From: Rhizobium leguminosarum
GTDB lineage: Bacteria > Pseudomonadota > Alphaproteobacteria > Rhizobiales > Rhizobiaceae
Assembly (NCBI RefSeq): GCF_001679785.1
Contig: NZ_CP016290.1
Coordinates: forward strand, 310,001-374,000
Reading direction: 5' to 3'
Length of the DNA stretch: 64,000 nt
Shown here: one piece after another, positions 49,415-57,177 of the stretch
How the letters are laid out: each line of letters starts with the position of its first letter
Numbering within the stretch: the first letter of the stretch is position 1
The notes under the pieces: generated by a model
Told to the model about the DNA's origin: nothing
The model's database searches: none
What the model saw: the letters and a program-made list of their open reading frames with translations, nothing else
Made by a program: the position numbers and the translations under genes

Positions 49415-51249
49415 ATTGCCTCACCCAAGAGTGTTCCCGGAGAATAATGCCGTTGCCTCACTCGGATGTTCTCGAATGCCTCACGGGTTGTTACGATCTT
49501 GTCCCCGCACCTGGTGCAAGGTGACGGAGGTAGCGAAGCCGCTCGCGAGCGCGCCCTCAATAGCGCTGTAGCGAGCGGGCGGCTTCGCGGGCGTTCATCA
49601 TGTTTTCCGCGGGTTGTCGAAGGCCAACCTGGCGGTAAGAGCCTCACTGCACGACCTCTACGTTTTGCGTCTGCCGCGCGGCATCGGCGAATGGCCCGAA
49701 CACCAGCGCATTGGCCTGTGTACTGCGCCAGATCTTCATTCGACGCTGCACGGTCCGAATGAGGCCGTCGGGATACACGCCGGGGTATTTGACCTGCAAG
49801 CGTTCAAGCAACTCTCGCGAAGTTCGCCAAGGCTCCGCCTCGAACCAATCCTCGAGTTCGGCAGTGACGGCGAGTAGAGGATCGGGCCTCCGCCGCTCTC
49901 GCTTGGCCGCTGGCTTGGAGCGGGCAGTCGGTTTCACTTCACCACCACGCCAAGCAATCCGTAAGCCAGACAGAAAGTCTTCGAGCGGTAATGCCTCGCC
50001 GTCGGTGGCAGGCGGACCATCAGGCTTGTCAGCAATTTCGACCAATCTCTCTTGTGCCAGCCGTATGTCGCGGAGCAGCCGAACCGGATCGAGCGTCAGG
50101 TACATCGCCTTGAGCCGAAGGCATGTATCCTCCGGCGTGCGTGCGTCGTCAAGCAGCCGCTGATAAGGCGTGGCGGGACGATGATAGCGCTTGATCACCT
50201 TGGCTCCGTCACGGTGCTTTTCTTTCAGCTTGAATGATGGCTGAAAGAAATTCACGAACAACCGCATTGAGGAATAAAGCTTGGCCAGCTCCCGGGTGGC
50301 TCGCAGCCCCTCGAAGCGTCGGTATCCAACGATCTTGCGCACGATCGCGCCATTCTTCTGCTCGACAAATGCCTGGTCGTTCTTTCGGTAGGGGCGGCAA
50401 CGGGTGAGTTCGATATTATCTCGCAAGCAATACTCATGAACGCTCTCGTTCATGAACACACTGTCGTTGTCGGTGTCGAAGCCCAGCAGCGGGAACGGCA
50501 GCAACTTGCGCAGTTCGGTCAACGCAGTGATCAGTACCGTTTGCTCGCGAACCAGCAGCGGCGCGCATTCCGTCCAGCCCGTGGCTATATCGGTCAACAC
50601 CAGCGTTTGCGAGAAGGCACCTCTCGCGTACGGGCCGGAATGAGAAACGAGATCAGCCTCGACAAAGCCGGGTGCGGGGTCATCCCAATCCGAGAACGTT
50701 CGAACGGGAACACTACGCCGAATCGCCGTTGATCCTTTCCGGCGCCGCGGACCCGTGGCGCTCGCTTTAATCTCCTTGAGGACTCGATCAATCGTCGCTG
50801 GGCTCATCGTCAAGAGTTGCCGGCGCGTCTCGCTATTCATATCGCCATGTCCATGACGTTCCATCGCTTCGATCAGTGTTGGCAACAGGGGGTGTAGTCG
50901 CTTGCCGCAAATTCGATCCGACGCCTCCCAAACAACGACGAGCGCCGCCCGCACGTCATCGCCGTAAACCCGGCGCCCTGGCCGAGGACCACCCTTCGCC
51001 GGTTCGCGTTCTCCTCGCAGCAGTCGCATCGCATGCTTGCGATGAAAGCCCGTGAGCGCCACGAACTCGTCTAACATCCTCGCCTTCTCGGCCCGCCCGC
51101 CTAACACATAGCGACAACTGATCGCTGCCACCAATTCCGCACGTGTCGCCATGCTTACCTTCCTCATCACAGCTCCCGAGGTTGATTCGTCGGGAGCAAT
51201 TTAGATGAGGCAATAACCCATTCTCAGGGAGCAGTTCAGGCGAGGCAAT
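49415..51249 (-). mobile_element. DDE-integrase IS element (about 1.84 kb)
   Basis: Ends carry imperfect inverted repeats with two internal copies of a TTGCCTCA-type unit each: left ATTGCCTCACCCAAGAGTGT with a second at about 49454, right complement of ATTGCCTCGCCTGAACTGCT with a second at about 51214. Flanks ACGCG/ACGAG (minus-strand sense) could be a 5-bp duplication with one change. The family is not certain (ISNCY-like or IS481-related). Confidence 0.75.
49644..51152 (-). CDS. Integrase-catalytic-domain transposase
   Basis: 502 residues from ATG 51152 (GAGGAAGGT upstream). N-terminal HTH (LDEFVALTGFHRKHAMRLLR), DDE core PGFVEADLVSHSG (D), LLGFDTDNDSVFMNE (D), RKNDQAFVEQKNGAIVRKI (E), and a long C-terminal extension. 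Intact. Confidence 0.88.
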   Translation of the reverse strand: MATRAELVAAISCRYVLGGRAEKARMLDEFVALTGFHRKHAMRLLRGEREPAKGGPRPGRRVYGDDVRAALVVVWEASDRICGKRLHPLLPTLIEAMERHGHGDMNSETRRQLLTMSPATIDRVLKEIKASATGPRRRKGSTAIRRSVPVRTFSDWDDPAPGFVEADLVSHSGPYARGAFSQTLVLTDIATGWTECAPLLVREQTVLITALTELRKLLPFPLLGFDTDNDSVFMNESVHEYCLRDNIELTRCRPYRKNDQAFVEQKNGAIVRKIVGYRRFEGLRATRELAKLYSSMRLFVNFFQPSFKLKEKHRDGAKVIKRYHRPATPYQRLLDDARTPEDTCLRLKAMYLTLDPVRLLRDIRLAQERLVEIADKPDGPPATDGEALPLEDFLSGLRIAWRGGEVKPTARSKPAAKRERRRPDPLLAVTAELEDWFEAEPWRTSRELLERLQVKYPGVYPDGLIRTVQRRMKIWRSTQANALVFGPFADAARQTQNVEVVQ

Positions 51250-51352
51250 GCGCGTCTCATCCTGATCGTCGCGCTATAATGAACGCCGTCGGCAGGGCCC
51301 TGGAAGGAGAAACCCTTCTTGGTCATGTGCATACCCGTCCGCGCCATCACCC

Positions 51353-52375
51353 TTACTCCGGCATGGCCACGGCTTCAGGGCTCGTTAGAGCGTCCTCAGC
51401 GCGGCCTTCCAAAAATCTGATTGGGTTTCGACGCATCCGGTTCACGGTGACGTCGAAAATATCGAATCGGTTGTAACCAGCAACGACGTCGTGAAATCGT
51501 TTCGGCTCAACACAGTCGTCGAGATCGATTTGGGCATAGCCGATACCTTCGTCGGTCATTTCGTCACCAGTTGCCGCTCCTGTCGGCCCTAGGAAAAAGC
51601 TAGTGGCCCGCGGACTGGCATCTATGATCGCTTCGATCGCAGGATCATCCAAGGCAATGGATTTGCGTGCGACTTCGTCCAAGTGCCCCGCCACGATGAT
51701 CCCGAAGCACTTAGCCTCGAAGCAGTGTGCTGAGGCACGGATGCGGTTGGCTGCTCGGTTGTCGTAGTTGTCGCTTTCTGTGGGAACGCGAGTGGGCCAG
51801 ATCGGCGGGTAGCTACTTATATGAACTTGCTCGCCCTGCGTCATCAGACTGTAGCGCGCGAGCGGATTTGTATTTTCCCCGCAAATTAGCCCGCCAATGC
51901 GACCGATTCTCGTGTTTGCGACGACCAATCCAGCGCCATCGCCCGGATCCCAAACTAGTTTTTCGAAGAAGGTTGCGACCAGCTTTCGATGGTGGATCAG
52001 GATTTGGCCGGTATCGGAAATCAGAACATTACTATTCCACAAACCTCCGACACTTGCCGGGTTGCGCTCGGAAAAACCGATTGAAACGAAAACACCGTTA
52101 TCGGAGGCGGCCTTTCGCACACGCTCAATTTCCGGGCCGTCAATGTACACCGAAGCTTTCAAGAAGCGTTTAAAATGTTCGTGCGATTGAATGGGCGGGT
52201 AAAGTGCTGCCCAGACAGGGAAACCGGGAAGAAAGCTCTCCGAAAATGCCACGAGCGATGCGCCGTTTCGGGCAGCCTCTGCTATCACCGAGCAAGCTTT
52301 TTCAGCGCTCGCCCCAGGATCGAGATAGACGGGGGCAATATGAGCAGCCGCGGCCCAGAATTTCATGTTTCCCAT
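51353..52375 (-). CDS. Nitrilase-family carbon-nitrogen hydrolase
   Basis: 340 residues from ATG 52375 (GAGGAA 5 nt upstream). Catalytic triad Glu in VAFSESFLPGFP, Lys in IHHRKLVATFFEK, Cys in IGGLICGENTNPLA. Closest in pattern to aliphatic/aryl nitrilases that turn nitriles into carboxylates and ammonia. Between ridA and the split oxidoreductase in one operon. Confidence 0.88.
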   Translation of the reverse strand: MGNMKFWAAAAHIAPVYLDPGASAEKACSVIAEAARNGASLVAFSESFLPGFPVWAALYPPIQSHEHFKRFLKASVYIDGPEIERVRKAASDNGVFVSIGFSERNPASVGGLWNSNVLISDTGQILIHHRKLVATFFEKLVWDPGDGAGLVVANTRIGRIGGLICGENTNPLARYSLMTQGEQVHISSYPPIWPTRVPTESDNYDNRAANRIRASAHCFEAKCFGIIVAGHLDEVARKSIALDDPAIEAIIDASPRATSFFLGPTGAATGDEMTDEGIGYAQIDLDDCVEPKRFHDVVAGYNRFDIFDVTVNRMRRNPIRFLEGRAEDALTSPEAVAMPE

Positions 52376-52438
52376 CGACATTCCTCTACTGATCCAGGCT
52401 CGCCATCAGCCATCTCGACTAGCTCGGCAAAGGCGGGC

Positions 52439-52822
52439 TCAAGATTGCCGCTTTGCTGTTAGACCGATTTCAATGCGTGCTCCAAGCGGCAGGCTGGCGC
52501 AGCCGATTGTGGTGCGGGCCGGGTAGGGCGATGAAAAACGCGTCGCGTAAATCTCATTCATCTGGTCAAAGTCACCCATGTCGGTGAGATAGACATTGAC
52601 GGATACGACATCATCCGACCCCAGGCCCGCTGCCTCAAGGACTTGAAACAGATTATCGAAACACTGGCGTGTCTGGTCGGCTACATTTCCGTCGACAAGT
52701 TTGCCGGTGCCGGGGTCTAGCGGTGTCTGGCCGGAGCAGAACAGAAGATCGCCGGCCCATGTCGCGTGCGAATACGGTCCCACTGCCGCAGCGTTCGAGG
52801 CACTCACAGTTCGTCTGGACAT
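52439..52822 (-). CDS. RidA/YjgF-family enamine/imine deaminase
   Basis: 127 residues from ATG 52822 (GGGAGA upstream). Signature VGPYSHATWAGDLLFCSGQT and the C-terminal ARTTIGCASLPLGARIEIGL with the conserved Arg. RidA proteins hydrolyse reactive enamines and imines. First gene of the operon; the divergent LysR gene lies 180 bp away. Confidence 0.88.
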   Translation of the reverse strand: MSRRTVSASNAAAVGPYSHATWAGDLLFCSGQTPLDPGTGKLVDGNVADQTRQCFDNLFQVLEAAGLGSDDVVSVNVYLTDMGDFDQMNEIYATRFSSPYPARTTIGCASLPLGARIEIGLTAKRQS

Positions 52823-53002
52823 GCGTTCTCCCAAGGTAGGTTCAAGTAGTGCGGCCTGCTGGCGATCCGCGTTTCCGCAAGATATTTTGCTTCACTGCAC
52901 ACCACACATACAGCGGCACAGCACGTTTGAAACTATCAAAACGAATTTGCGAGCCAATCCGAATAGGATGCACTACCCTGTGCAAAAATAGACGGAGGTA
53001 GC

Positions 53003-53365
53003 ATGGCGACTGCAATCGATCATCTTGATTGGGACGATCTCAAACTCTTCCTCATCGTCGTTCGGTGCAAGAGCGTGACCGGCGCCGCTCGCGAACTAAA
53101 AGTCAGCCACTCCACCGTATCTCGCCGACTTGCTCGTCTGGAATATACGGTTGGCGGTGCACTCGTCGAAAGGACCAGGGACGGGCTTCTGCTGACACCG
53201 GCCGGCCTGGTTACAATGCGGCGAGCGGAGGAAATCGAGAACGGCGTGAATGCTCTTCGTAGCGACGTAAGCAATCGTGACGAAATACGCGGCACAGTCA
53301 GATTGGCCACCATGGAAGGCATCGCAACGCTTTATCTCTCCGAGCGCCTCGTTGAACTCAGTAGC
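53003..53365 (+). pseudogene. LysR-family regulator, truncated after the DNA-binding domain
   Basis: LysR wHTH: DDLKLFLIVVRCKSVTGAAR, ELKVSHSTVSRRLARLEYTV, ERTRDGLLLTPAG, then EIRGTVRLATMEGIATLYLS. At about 53365 the sequence leaves the family and becomes the antisense of the asparagine-synthetase gene. The effector domain is missing. It was divergent from ridA-nitrilase-oxidoreductase and probably controlled it. Confidence 0.8.
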
Positions 53366-54945
53366 CCGTTGGCCAGTTCAACGTTAATCGCGTGGAAGAT
53401 AAAGCCGAGCTCGCTAAGCGGAGAATCGTATCGGATGTCGTCTATTGTGGCGATCAGGTGGTCAGCATCGATCAGTCCCAGTTCATGCAGCAGGCAACGA
53501 CGGGATAATTGACTAGTGATCTCGCTAGCACCCATAATCAGCGAGCCGGACAGATAGTGTTCGAAATTTTCTCTTATAGAAACGGCTAAGAATCGTTTGG
53601 GATATCCAAGCCATTCCAACATCCGGCGGTGCAGCGCCTTTTCGTGCCTCCAGGCTAAAGGCAAACTCCGATAAAATCGTACGGCTTCTGGCTGGGCGAA
53701 TGGGCTAATTGGCCATATGCCATGGCTCGCAAACAAAGGAGCCCGCGCGGCGTGTGCCTCCAGTACCGAGATCGGCAGAATAGGAAAGGGTGCCCGATCG
53801 CAGCTTGCTGCATAGTCGGACAATCGGTTTTTGAGCACCAGTGTCATGGCAGAGGGAAGGATCGCAGGAAGGAATGCATCGCTAATATTACGAGCGAATT
53901 GCTCATGATTTTGCTCGAAAGCATGGGCCATTAGCAACTCATCACCGCCTGTACCAGTTGCGACCGCCCGTGGGGCTGAGGCAGTTGTGAGCGACTTCAA
54001 TAGTTGACGGAGAGGCTGCTGAAGATCGGCGTTGTAGGGAGCGGGGACGTAGTCGCTACTCACTTCGAACCCACACGGAACCATTGGTATCGTGTCAACG
54101 CGCAGCGTTTGGTCGCGAAAGCCAAAGTGCTCGATTGCTATTTCGCGCCGCGAAATCTGTTGACTACGAGCTGGCCCCCCGACCTCCAAGGCATAGGTTT
54201 GCAGGGCGTCAGGATGCTGCCCCGCCAAAATGGCGGCAACGACTGCCGAATCCAATCCTCCGCTGAATTCGCTAGCCGTGAGGGCGGGCGTGAGCGGCCA
54301 GCGACGCAGCAGGGTGTCGATCAAACGGCATGCTGCGGCGGCAACATCGGCCCCATCCACAAGCGGGGTCGGAATGAAATACGGTGCCGGAGGGGGATAT
54401 TTCGTCTCGACGGCTCCCGTCCTACTGATGCAAAGTGACCCGCGCTCCGTCAGCATGAAAACACAGCGAAACATCGTGGTTGTTGCATAGGGGAGCGTCC
54501 CGACAAGACGCAGGCCAGTTCGGTCCGTGTCGACGTCAGCGAGAGTCATGCCCGAATAAAAGTCCGCTATCGACCAGGAGAGATCGATGCGCTCACCGCT
54601 GACCTTCAGATAAAGTGGCGCAACACCTCCATGTCCGGCGCTGAAGGTCACCGTGCCGGAATGGCGATTGATCGAAATTGTCTGATAGTCCAATGGCCAT
54701 TGCCCAAAAGCACAGAAATCATGCGCTCGTTCTATCGGCCAATCCCTGAGTGCCACAACCTGCCCACTCGCTTCGGCGGAACGCTCGCGGCAGATCAGGA
54801 TGATTTGATCGGTGGTGTCCCAACGGAAGCTTTCGAGTAAAGGATGGTCTAGGATCTTGATGGAGATGTTGGGGTAGGGCGGCGGGTACATCGGGGGCTC
54901 AGCCACGCACTCGAGATGACCTCGGTCAATCGTTCCCTTGAACAT
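53332..54945 (-). CDS. Asparagine-synthetase-like ATP-dependent amidoligase
   Basis: 537 residues. The C-terminal PP-loop domain is clear: TASEFSGGLDSAVVAAIL (ATP pyrophosphatase loop, residues 228-233) and ATGTGGDELLMAHAFEQ (331-336). The N-terminal about 190 residues keep an AsnB-like order (GHGGVAPLYLKVSGERIDLS; LRLVGTLPYATTTMFRCVFM) but lack an N-terminal catalytic Cys, as in lasso-peptide cyclases and beta-lactam synthetases. The last about 12 codons read antisense through a LysR remnant, so the natural C-terminus may be replaced. It follows the 52-aa peptide gene. Likely amide-bond formation; the substrate is inferred. Confidence 0.8.
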   Translation of the reverse strand: MFKGTIDRGHLECVAEPPMYPPPYPNISIKILDHPLLESFRWDTTDQIILICRERSAEASGQVVALRDWPIERAHDFCAFGQWPLDYQTISINRHSGTVTFSAGHGGVAPLYLKVSGERIDLSWSIADFYSGMTLADVDTDRTGLRLVGTLPYATTTMFRCVFMLTERGSLCISRTGAVETKYPPPAPYFIPTPLVDGADVAAAACRLIDTLLRRWPLTPALTASEFSGGLDSAVVAAILAGQHPDALQTYALEVGGPARSQQISRREIAIEHFGFRDQTLRVDTIPMVPCGFEVSSDYVPAPYNADLQQPLRQLLKSLTTASAPRAVATGTGGDELLMAHAFEQNHEQFARNISDAFLPAILPSAMTLVLKNRLSDYAASCDRAPFPILPISVLEAHAARAPLFASHGIWPISPFAQPEAVRFYRSLPLAWRHEKALHRRMLEWLGYPKRFLAVSIRENFEHYLSGSLIMGASEITSQLSRRCLLHELGLIDADHLIATIDDIRYDSPLSELGFIFHAINVELANGLLSSTRRSER

Positions 54946-54981
54946 GGGTGATCGCCTAGTTGATGAAAATCTAAAGGGGCA

Positions 54982-55007
54982 GTGACCGCCGCCTTGGCGA
55001 CGGTCAC
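54982..55007 (-). promoter_or_regulatory. Hairpin between peptide gene and synthetase gene
   Basis: A 12-bp stem (GTGACCGCCGCC / GGCGACGGTCAC, one mismatch) with a 2-base loop, 11 bp after the peptide stop and 37 bp before the synthetase start. It has no T-run on the transcript side, so a partial terminator or mRNA-stabilising hairpin that favours peptide over enzyme is plausible. Such hairpins are common between precursor and enzyme genes in peptide operons. Confidence 0.7.
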
Positions 55008-55018
55008 ACGGATGAGAC

Positions 55019-55177
55019 TTAGACGTCGAGTTTGTCCATGTCGCCCGGTTTTCCCCCCTTGATCATGGCAGCGATTTCTGTGGTCGAAGGGGTCGGTCCG
55101 ACGCGCGGCGCCTTGGCAAACACGCTCAACTCGCCACCGATGAGATTAACGGGCTTGCGGGTAGTTATCGTTTCCAT
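55019..55177 (-). CDS. 52-residue peptide, candidate precursor
   Basis: Starts at ATG 55177 with a GGAG 9-10 nt upstream; METITTRKPVNLIGGELSVF, then AKAPRVGPTPSTTEIAAMIK and GGKPGDMDKLDV. A basic/apolar N-terminal half and a Gly/Asp/Lys-rich C-terminus after a GG pair (residues 41-42) would suit a leader plus core, but there is no proven motif. It lacks the penultimate leader Thr typical of lasso precursors. Its supports are the clean frame, start site, position between luxI and the synthetase, and the following hairpin. Confidence 0.65.
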   Translation of the reverse strand: METITTRKPVNLIGGELSVFAKAPRVGPTPSTTEIAAMIKGGKPGDMDKLDV

Positions 55178-55535
55178 GTTATAATTCTCCGTTGGTTGCT
55201 TTCCTCGCCGTTCCCCTAAAGGGGTGCCAATGACGCGAGTGACTGAGTTACACTGACTGTCCCATGCCGTTCTAGGGTGGCATAGGCTGCGGAATCATTA
55301 GGCTGCAATCGATCCGGGCGGCTACGTGACTGGCTCTCTGACCTAAGCATTGAACGTACGACAATCGCCCGGTAAAAAAGCGGGTCTGATTGCGATGTGG
55401 CACCGCTCGTGCAAAAGAATTCCAGGCAGGGACTTGTGCGCGCTTATGAACCGGACTGGCGGCGAATTGGTGACCAAAACTTCCTGAGCCGTAAGGTTCA
55501 AACATCGAGCGGAACTTCCTATACTAGCTAATTGC
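55178..55535. other. Leader region between luxI-like gene and peptide gene
   Basis: 358 bp. A 77-codon minus-strand frame (55505-55272) has an ATG but no resemblance or good ribosome site. A small hairpin CCCCTAAAGGGG lies at about 55214-55225. The peptide may have its own promoter here. Confidence 0.4.
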
Positions 55536-56087
55536 CTAAAACGTCTGCGGGGCGGACGATGGGATGACTTCGAGCGGCACGACTAATTCGTTGTCGAAAA
55601 TGCTGGGCTCTGAGAGGATGTGTGTTTGCCACCCGTTGGCGCGCAAGGAGTTTATCAGCTTTGGGTGCGTCTCGCCGATGAGCGAGGTGATGCCAGCAAC
55701 GCGGCAAAACTCCATCAACCCGATCATCAAAACACGCGATACTGGAACCCCGTCAATCCTTTCGTCACCGCTTGCAACCGCCCACCGCGTCCATTCGAAA
55801 ACGTCGTGCGACCTTGGCCACTTTTGACCTCGCATGATTTGCGGGTAGACGGTTGAAAGAAGATGTGGCTGCACCGTAGGAAGGAGCCGAGAATACCCGA
55901 TCACCGTATCGTTCTTGATAACGCTAAGATGAATAGCGCAATCGTGATCAAACTGATCTATTTCCCGTCTGTCACTCTTGCGTAATGCCTGCCACCCACG
56001 TCGTTCCACAAATTGCTGGTGTCGAAATCGCCAGATTTTCTCCATGATTACGGCGTTAGCCCGAGAGTCCCCAATGCAAATCTTCAT
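55536..56087 (-). CDS. Acyl-homoserine-lactone synthase (LuxI family)
   Basis: 183 residues from ATG 56087 (GGGAG 5 nt upstream; an ATG one codon earlier is equivalent). LuxI pattern: WRFRHQQFVERRGW with the conserved Arg and Phe/Trp, SDRREIDQFDHDCAIHLSVI with Asp/Glu, a GYSRLLPT strand, and VFEWTRWAV with the conserved Glu-Arg. Makes an AHL signal from SAM and acyl-ACP. Proximity to rhiA and the shared palindrome suggest RhiI, but other rhizobial synthases are possible. Confidence 0.87.
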   Translation of the reverse strand: MKICIGDSRANAVIMEKIWRFRHQQFVERRGWQALRKSDRREIDQFDHDCAIHLSVIKNDTVIGYSRLLPTVQPHLLSTVYPQIMRGQKWPRSHDVFEWTRWAVASGDERIDGVPVSRVLMIGLMEFCRVAGITSLIGETHPKLINSLRANGWQTHILSEPSIFDNELVVPLEVIPSSAPQTF

Positions 56088-56138
56088 CATCGCTCCCTGC
56101 CCCCCGGGGATCACTATGCGCGATCTTTCTGTCCTTCA

Positions 56139-56160
56139 AAATGAGTAGAAATACTCATTT
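56139..56160. promoter_or_regulatory. Palindrome upstream of luxI-like gene, candidate lux box
   Basis: Perfect 9-bp arms: AAATGAGTA-GAAA-TACTCATTT, centred about 62 bp before the luxI-like start. The core GAGTA-N4-TACTCATTT recurs at 61817-61834 upstream of rhiA. Size and symmetry fit a LuxR-type dimer site. Confidence 0.7.
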
Positions 56161-56440
56161 CTGAGCTAGGTCGCGGATGATTAACGTCTTTCGTCGCGCA
56201 ATCATGATTTGAATTCAGACAATCCCGCGCGGCGTGGGAAGGCGGTTCGGAAAGATCGGCCAAAACGGGTTTAGAATGCCATCACTCGTGCCGCTAGCGT
56301 GAATTTGCAGAGCATAAGGTGTGCTCAAAGACGCCTAAGGCTCGATCAAGCGTACGCATCCGAGTTGGGCCGCATTGTGGAGTGAGTGAGAGTGTGGATG
56401 CTCTGTCTATATAGACGGCAATATAGACGGTGCTTCACAC
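56161..56440. other. Intergenic region before the IS66 element
   Basis: No gene seen. Near 56405-56430 a repeated ATATAGACGG pair precedes tnpA and may belong to the IS66 left end; the exact element tip could not be fixed. Confidence 0.35.
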
Positions 56441-56869
56441 ATGGACTTGATGAATGATCTCACCGGGCATTTTAGCCGGATGGAGATTGTCGATAGCGGG
56501 CGTCGCCGGCGTTTCACGGATGAAGGGAAGCTAGCGATTGTGGCTGAGAGTTATAACGGCCCGCGGCAGGTGACGGCCACGGCGCAGCGTCATGGGATCA
56601 CGCGCTGGCAGTTGAATGCCTGGCGCAGGGCCGCCCGGGAAGGACGGCTTGTCCACCGCTCGACAAACGGGTTTGTTCCAGCGATCGTCGTTGCCGAGCC
56701 GGTTGTTGCGAACACGCCACCTGCGGCGACTGTCGCTGTGCCGCCGCCTGTCAGCGACCACGGTCGCATGGAGGTGGTGAGTGCGAACGACCGGCGTGTG
56801 ATCGTCGGTCGGGATGTCGACGTGGACGTCCTGCTGCGGATTATGCGGGGTCTGGAGACGTTGCGATGA
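56441..56869 (+). CDS. tnpA: IS66 TnpA
   Basis: 142 residues: RRRRFTDEGKLAIVAESYNG and HTH VTATAQRHGITRWQLNAWRR, then a Pro/Ala-rich linker. It overlaps tnpB by 4 nt. Confidence 0.88.
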   Translation: MDLMNDLTGHFSRMEIVDSGRRRRFTDEGKLAIVAESYNGPRQVTATAQRHGITRWQLNAWRRAAREGRLVHRSTNGFVPAIVVAEPVVANTPPAATVAVPPPVSDHGRMEVVSANDRRVIVGRDVDVDVLLRIMRGLETLR

Positions 56870-57177
56870 ACCCGTTTCCGATGGGAACGGGTGTCAAGGT
56901 TTGGTTGTCGACCGGACATACAGACATGCGGTGCGGCTTTCCTTCGCTAGCCCTTCGGGTGCAGGAAGTGTTGAAGCATGACCCGCTGGGCGGTCATCTG
57001 TTCTGCTTCCGGGGCCGCCGAGGTGATCTGGTAAAATTGATCTGGCATGATGGCCAGGGCGCATGCCTGTTCACGAAAAAATTGGAACGCGGCCGGTTTA
57101 TCTGGCCGAATGTAGAGGGCGGCGCGGTGGCAATCACGCCGGCGCAGCTTTCTTATTTGCTCGACTACGCATTTTGA
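56866..57177 (+). CDS. tnpB: IS66 TnpB (C-terminus altered)
   Basis: 103 residues: MGTGVKVWLSTGHTDMRCGF, then LFCFRGRRGDLVKLIWHDGQ, FTKKLERGRFIWP and LSYLLDYAF. Usual TnpB is about 10-15 residues longer after LSYLL; here it ends early where the recombinase module joins, so activity is uncertain. Confidence 0.85.
   Translation: MNPFPMGTGVKVWLSTGHTDMRCGFPSLALRVQEVLKHDPLGGHLFCFRGRRGDLVKLIWHDGQGACLFTKKLERGRFIWPNVEGGAVAITPAQLSYLLDYAF

Larger units (their letters stand above)
48462..51347 (-). pseudogene. Sulfite-oxidase-like molybdopterin oxidoreductase split by an IS
   Basis: C-terminal part (49414-48462): FHECAGSPLAPTVAKRRIGN carries the Mo-ligating Cys, VPGWYGTNSVKWVGSI is the cofactor-domain signature, and a dimerisation domain ends SGQNILLCRCTDEFGEGQP. 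N-terminal part (51347-51250): MARTGMHMTKKGFSFQGPAD, then GVHYSATIRMRR. Removing 49415-51249 joins RMRR to ESHLVCRRAVHALKSWITPE in frame. The start lies 5 nt after the nitrilase stop, so it was the third gene of the RidA-nitrilase operon. Confidence 0.8.

Noticed and set aside
55019..55177. Calling the 52-aa peptide a classical lasso precursor
   Set aside because: No penultimate leader Thr, no clear Gly1 with Asp/Glu at 7-9 after a typical leader, and no transglutaminase-like B protein or exporter gene beside it.
55272..55505. 77-codon minus-strand frame between luxI-like gene and peptide gene
   Set aside because: No ribosome site, biased composition and no resemblance; kept as part of the leader region.
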